Shown here one piece after another: positions 60,647-64,000 of a stretch of DNA of 64,000 nt; the first letter of the stretch is position 1, and each line of letters opens with the position of its first letter. The translations under genes were made by a program, and so were the position numbers. The notes beneath the pieces were generated by a model that saw only the letters and a list, made by a program, of their open reading frames with translations, did no database searches and was not told the DNA's origin. Source of the stretch: Lachnotalea sp. AF33-28 (lineage in GTDB: Bacteria > Bacillota > Clostridia > Lachnospirales > Lachnospiraceae); NCBI RefSeq assembly GCF_003477885.1, contig NZ_QUEE01000010.1:124001-188000 (forward strand), read 5' to 3'.

Positions 60647-61810
60647 ATGGATAAAGTCAGAGTGGGAATTATTGGTATAGGAAATATGGGAAGCAGCCAC
60701 AGCACGCGCATTGCCAACGGAGAGGTGCCGGATATGACGCTGGCGGCGGTGGCGGATTTAAAGGCTTCCAGGAGAGAATGGGCCAGGGAAAATCTGCCGG
60801 AAGGCACCAGGATCTTTGAATCCGCTGAGGAACTACTGGAATATGACGGCATCGATGCGGTCATCGTTTCAACCCCGCACTATGATCACCCCAGGCTGGT
60901 GATCTCTGCTTTAAGAAAGGGGCTCCACGCCATGTGCGAAAAGCCCGCGGGAGTGTATACAAAGCAGGTGCGGGAGATGAATGAGGAGGCCATGAAGCAT
61001 AACCTGGTCTTCGGCATGATGTTTAATCAGAGAACCAACCATATCTACCGCAAGATGCATGAACTGGTGACCGGCGGGACATACGGAAACATCAAGCGGG
61101 TAAACTGGATTGTGACGGACTGGTACCGCTCCCAGGCGTATTACGATTCCGGTGACTGGAGAGCCACCTGGGACGGAGAAGGGGGAGGTGTGCTGTTAAA
61201 CCAGTGCCCCCATAACCTGGATTTAATCCAGTGGATCTGCGGCATGCCCTCCAGAGTGCAGGCGTTCTGCCATGAGGGCAAATGGCATAATATCGAGGTG
61301 GAAGACGATGTGACCGCTTATCTGGAATATCCGGGGGGAGCTACCGGAGTCTTCATCACATCCACCGCGGACGCGCCCGGAACAAACCGTTTTGAAGTGG
61401 ATCTGGAACGGGCGAAGATCGTATGCGAGAACGACCGTATAGAGGTCTATGAGCTGGATCAGAGTGAACGGGAATTCTGCTTCACGACGAAAGAGGGTTT
61501 TGCAAAGCCAAGGGGCAGATTTTCGGAAATTGTGACCGACGGAGAGAATCCACAGCATAACGGCGTACTTGCAGCCTTTGCCGGCGCAATCCTTAGAGGA
61601 ACTCCCCTGGTGGCGGACGGCAGAGAGGGCATTCATGGGCTGACGCTGTCTAACGCCATGCATCTGTCCAGCTGGCTTGGGCGGCCGGTGGAGATTCCGT
61701 TTGATGAGGACCTGTTTTTACAGGAACTTAATAAACGCAGAGCGAAATCCAAAGCGAAAGAAAATGTTCTTGAGGCCACGTTTGAAACGGAAGGCAGCTA
61801 CGGCGCATAA
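60647..61810 (+). CDS. Gfo/Idh/MocA-family oxidoreductase
   Basis: The 387-residue protein has GIIGIGNMGSSH (NAD motif), CEKPAGVYTKQV and the C-terminal GEGGGVLLNQCPHNLDLIQWICG, whose His and Asp belong to the active site. The ATG at 60647 is chosen because GGAGG abuts 60641 but is six bases from 60647. Two tandem family B repeats lie directly upstream. The next oxidoreductase is a related paralogue 25 bases downstream; both share RN/DWRATWDGEGGG-type sequence, suggesting duplication. Confidence 0.92.
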   Translation: MDKVRVGIIGIGNMGSSHSTRIANGEVPDMTLAAVADLKASRREWARENLPEGTRIFESAEELLEYDGIDAVIVSTPHYDHPRLVISALRKGLHAMCEKPAGVYTKQVREMNEEAMKHNLVFGMMFNQRTNHIYRKMHELVTGGTYGNIKRVNWIVTDWYRSQAYYDSGDWRATWDGEGGGVLLNQCPHNLDLIQWICGMPSRVQAFCHEGKWHNIEVEDDVTAYLEYPGGATGVFITSTADAPGTNRFEVDLERAKIVCENDRIEVYELDQSEREFCFTTKEGFAKPRGRFSEIVTDGENPQHNGVLAAFAGAILRGTPLVADGREGIHGLTLSNAMHLSSWLGRPVEIPFDEDLFLQELNKRRAKSKAKENVLEATFETEGSYGA

Positions 61811-61835
61811 GGCCGGGGAGGAAGGAACAACAGCT

Positions 61836-62852
61836 ATGAAGAGTGCGATTGTTGGATGCGGGAGCATCGCTAAGGTGCATGCGGGCTGCATATCCAGGCT
61901 GGAGCCGGCGGAATTATCCGCAGTGGCAGACTGCGTGCCCGAACAGGCGGATAAGATGGCGTCCGAGTATGGGGTAAAACCGTATTATGATCTGGAAACC
62001 ATGCTGGATCAGGAAGAGATCGATGTGCTGCATATCTGCACGCCTCATTATCTTCATGTGCCGATGGCGGCAGCCGCGCTGAAGCGTGGAATTCATGTAT
62101 TTATGGAAAAGCCTCCGGTGATCGATAACGGGCAGTGGGAGCAGCTTAAGCAGTCGGTAGAGGAAGCGGCGGGCGGCGCCCGTCTGGGAATCTGTTTCCA
62201 GAACCGCTTTAACAATAGCGTCTGCTATGTAAAGGAACAGCTGGAGAAGGGGACTTACGGCAGGATCCTTTGTGCCAGAGGACTGGTGAACTGGCATCGG
62301 GATGAAGCATATTACCGGAACAGCTCCTGGAGGGGGCGCTGGGAGACGGAGGGCGGCGGAGCGCTGATCAACCAGTCCGTACATACGCTGGATCTTCTGC
62401 AGTACTTTATCGGTGAGAAGCCTTTGAGCATGGATGCAGTCATGGATAATCAGCACCTGAAGGGCATCATAGAGGTGGAGGACACGATGGCGGCGACGAT
62501 TGTATATCCCGATGCGGCGGCGAGCTTTTATGTGACCACCGGTTACGGGGCGGATCTGCCCCCGCTTGTGGAGCTGGAATGTGAGAAGGCGCGGGTCAGG
62601 ATAGAGGAAGAGACTGTGACCGTCCGAATGAGGGACGGCGGCAGGCTGGAACAGGATTTTAACGATGATGGGCGGCTCGGCAAAAGTTATTGGGGGGCAG
62701 GACATATGAAATGCATCCGAACCTTTTATGAATGCATGGAAAGCGGAAAGCCTTTTCCCATGGAGCTTAACGCGATGGAGCACACGGTCTGGCTCATGCT
62801 GAAAGCCTATGAGACGGCGAAGAGCAAATACAACGGTGAAGGAAGGGATTAA
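61836..62852 (+). CDS. Gfo/Idh/MocA-family oxidoreductase
   Basis: The 338-residue protein has IVGCGSIAKVHAGC, MEKPPVIDNGQWE and TEGGGALINQSVHTLDLLQYFIG, a full set of family motifs. Start 61836 is preferred because GGGGAGGAAGGA precedes it and the NAD-binding motif begins at the third residue; longer in-frame starts run inside the upstream gene. It resembles the preceding oxidoreductase in its active-site segment. The following gene starts immediately after its stop. Confidence 0.92.
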   Translation: MKSAIVGCGSIAKVHAGCISRLEPAELSAVADCVPEQADKMASEYGVKPYYDLETMLDQEEIDVLHICTPHYLHVPMAAAALKRGIHVFMEKPPVIDNGQWEQLKQSVEEAAGGARLGICFQNRFNNSVCYVKEQLEKGTYGRILCARGLVNWHRDEAYYRNSSWRGRWETEGGGALINQSVHTLDLLQYFIGEKPLSMDAVMDNQHLKGIIEVEDTMAATIVYPDAAASFYVTTGYGADLPPLVELECEKARVRIEEETVTVRMRDGGRLEQDFNDDGRLGKSYWGAGHMKCIRTFYECMESGKPFPMELNAMEHTVWLMLKAYETAKSKYNGEGRD

Positions 62853-63701
62853 ATGATGTTAAGAGACTGCCTTATTTCAGGTTTTGCGGACGAGATCAAC
62901 CGGGATTTCGATGTTCAGCTAAAAACGCTGCAGGAATTGGGACAGAAATACATAGAGCTGCGCGCGGCGGACGGCATCGGCGTGGCGGATATGACTACGG
63001 AGCAGGCAAAAGGCTTTCATGACCGGATGAGCGCGGCGGGCATCCGGGTTTCAGCCATCGGCTCCCCAATCGGAAAGATTGGTATCACGGATGATTTTGA
63101 GCCGCATTTTGAGAAATTCCGCCATGTGGTGGAGCTGGCGAAGTTGTTTGATACACAGAATATCCGTATGTTCAGCTTTTACATTCCGCAGGGGGAAAGA
63201 CCGGAGGATTACCGTGAGGAAGTGATCCGGCGGCTGGCGCGGATGAAGGAATATGCCGAAGAACATCAGGTTATCCTGTTTCATGAGAATGAAAAGGGAA
63301 TCTACGGCGACAACGCAAAACGCTGCCTGGAGCTGTTTGAGGCACTGGCGGGAGAGCATTTCCGGTGTATTTTTGATTTCGCCAACTTTGTACAGTGCAA
63401 GCAGGATACGCTTGAGGCCTACAGGATGCTGGAACCCTATATCGCCTATGTTCACGTGAAGGACGCATTGATGGCCGACGGCGAAGTGGTGGTGGCCGGA
63501 GAGGGCGACGGCCATGTGGCGGAGATTTTCGGACTGCTGGAGAAAAAGCAGTTTCAGGGATTTTTAAGTCTGGAGCCTCATCTGACCAATTTTAGCGGTC
63601 TGGAGACGCTGGAGGCATCCGTGCGCAGGAAAAAGGAGCAGGACGGAATCGATGCCTATAAAAAGGCTTACGGCGGACTGCAGAAGCTTTTGAACCTTTG
63701 A
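62853..63701 (+). CDS. Sugar phosphate isomerase/epimerase family TIM barrel
   Basis: The 282-residue barrel has ISGFADEINRDFDVQLKTLQEL at the start, VILFHENEKGIYGD (Glu/His metal region), CIFDFANFVQ (metal-ligand Asp) and a late GFLSLEPHL. It starts directly after the oxidoreductase stop, with GAAGGAAGGG overlapping the previous coding end. It likely performs an isomerisation in the same pathway as the other three operon members. A terminator hairpin follows. Confidence 0.9.
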   Translation: MMLRDCLISGFADEINRDFDVQLKTLQELGQKYIELRAADGIGVADMTTEQAKGFHDRMSAAGIRVSAIGSPIGKIGITDDFEPHFEKFRHVVELAKLFDTQNIRMFSFYIPQGERPEDYREEVIRRLARMKEYAEEHQVILFHENEKGIYGDNAKRCLELFEALAGEHFRCIFDFANFVQCKQDTLEAYRMLEPYIAYVHVKDALMADGEVVVAGEGDGHVAEIFGLLEKKQFQGFLSLEPHLTNFSGLETLEASVRRKKEQDGIDAYKKAYGGLQKLLNL

Positions 63702-63749
63702 CAAATAAAACTGAATGTTTTATACTTTTAATCGCAGGAGACACCTTAC

Positions 63750-63803
63750 TTTGTATTTTACCGGCGGAATATGCCGGTAAAATACAAGGCGGGTGCCTTT
63801 TTT
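63750..63803 (+). terminator. Terminator after the epimerase operon
   Basis: TTGTATTTTACCGGC pairs with GCCGGTAAAATACAA around GGAATAT, then AGGCGGGTGCC leads into six T residues. The T tract is also the first arm of repeat copy A3, the same merger as at 484-518. Confidence 0.7.
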
Positions 63804-63948
63804 ATTACATAAGAAAGTTCTCCGAACTCTCCTATGTAATAAAAAACGCTCTGCGAGGGCCGCACTGCGGCGGGATGGTATTATGTCATTAAAGCGGCCC
63901 GCCGCAGGCGGAGAATCCCGCGAGCGGGATTCGGTTTTGTTTCATAGG
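63798..63948. repeat. Repeat family A, copy 3
   Basis: The arm TTTTTTATTACATA and its complement TATGTAATAAAAAA enclose a loop. Then comes CGCTCTGCGAGGGCCGCACTGCGGCGGG, the CGGCGGG/CCCGCCG stem and the GAATCCCGC/GCGGGATTC hairpin as in copy 1. A degenerate third arm (GTTTCATAGG) closes it at 63948. The arms differ in sequence from copies 1 and 2 but keep pairing. Confidence 0.75.
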
Positions 63949-64000
63949 GTACGGGATCTTTTAACAGAGGATTAGGAGGGCAAAGGCTGAAATGCAGGGG

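Noticed and set aside
63992..64000. Possible start of a further gene at the window end
   Set aside because: An ATG follows AGGAGG, but the spacing is long and only three codons are visible, too little to call a gene.
1..64000. CRISPR arrays, tRNA or rRNA genes, prophage or transposase genes
   Set aside because: No regularly spaced repeats, cloverleaf, rRNA-like sequence or transposase/integrase family was recognised. The repeats found are dispersed and not associated with transposase genes here.

Overview
The window looks like chromosome of a gut-type Lachnospiraceae (Clostridia). The evidence is strong GGAGG ribosome-binding sites, sigma-A promoters, many AraC-type regulators, YesM/YesN-type two-component control of CUT1 sugar transporters, EutS-type microcompartment proteins and moderate GC content. 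The genus cannot be fixed from the sequence alone. I see no rRNA, tRNA, CRISPR array, insertion sequence or prophage.

Layout. (1) 1-344: end of a PHP-domain protein. (2) 723-10971: a glycerol-phosphate-like oxidation set (FAD dehydrogenase with BON-like and [2Fe-2S] domains, NAD/FAD oxidoreductase, DUF1667 protein, alkylglycerone-phosphate-synthase-like flavoenzyme), then an FGGY kinase and a GH38 alpha-mannosidase behind their own promoter. (3) 11012-15109, minus strand: an orphan trio of two EutS/PduU shell proteins and EutP, then an ADP-ribosylglycohydrolase and an AraC regulator. (4) 15476-24191: a complete potassium uptake locus, kdpFABC plus kdpDE, with an extra tiny membrane protein. 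(5) 24273-28656: a solitary AAA ATPase and a TetM/EF-G-like GTPase fused to a Rae1/YacP-like NYN nuclease. (6) 28768-34819: a sugar ABC transporter with its YesM/YesN two-component system. (7) 34946-46188: a sigma-54 locus. A split, core-binding-domain-less sigma-54 (region I peptide, then C-terminal DNA-binding part, joined by an ATGA overlap) precedes a PrpR-type activator. A textbook -24/-12 promoter then drives a CoA-transferase, an HMG-CoA-lyase-like enzyme, a 2-hydroxyacid dehydrogenase, an LplB/YtcP-type ABC transporter (its binding protein carries an in-frame UGA) and two esterase-like genes. (8) 46227-48774: MerR/TipAS regulator, peptide deformylase, metallo-hydrolase. (9) 48798-63701: two sugar-modification operons (Gfo/Idh/MocA oxidoreductases, ThuA protein, xylose-isomerase-like TIM barrels), each divergent from or next to an AraC regulator, surrounding a Ku/ligase NHEJ pair, an HD-domain protein and hflX with an antibiotic-attenuator-like leader.

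Three repeat families punctuate the window. Family A (511-654, 57183-57288, 63798-63948) is a structured element whose stems covary between copies. Family B (15414, 19527, 50882, 60531, 60587) is a two-hairpin module that sits just before start codons and ends in the ribosome-binding site. Family C (25787, 47115, 56805) is a long palindrome. The most unusual items are the split sigma-54 with its intact activator and promoter, the GTPase-nuclease fusion, the hflX leader, and repeats A and B.
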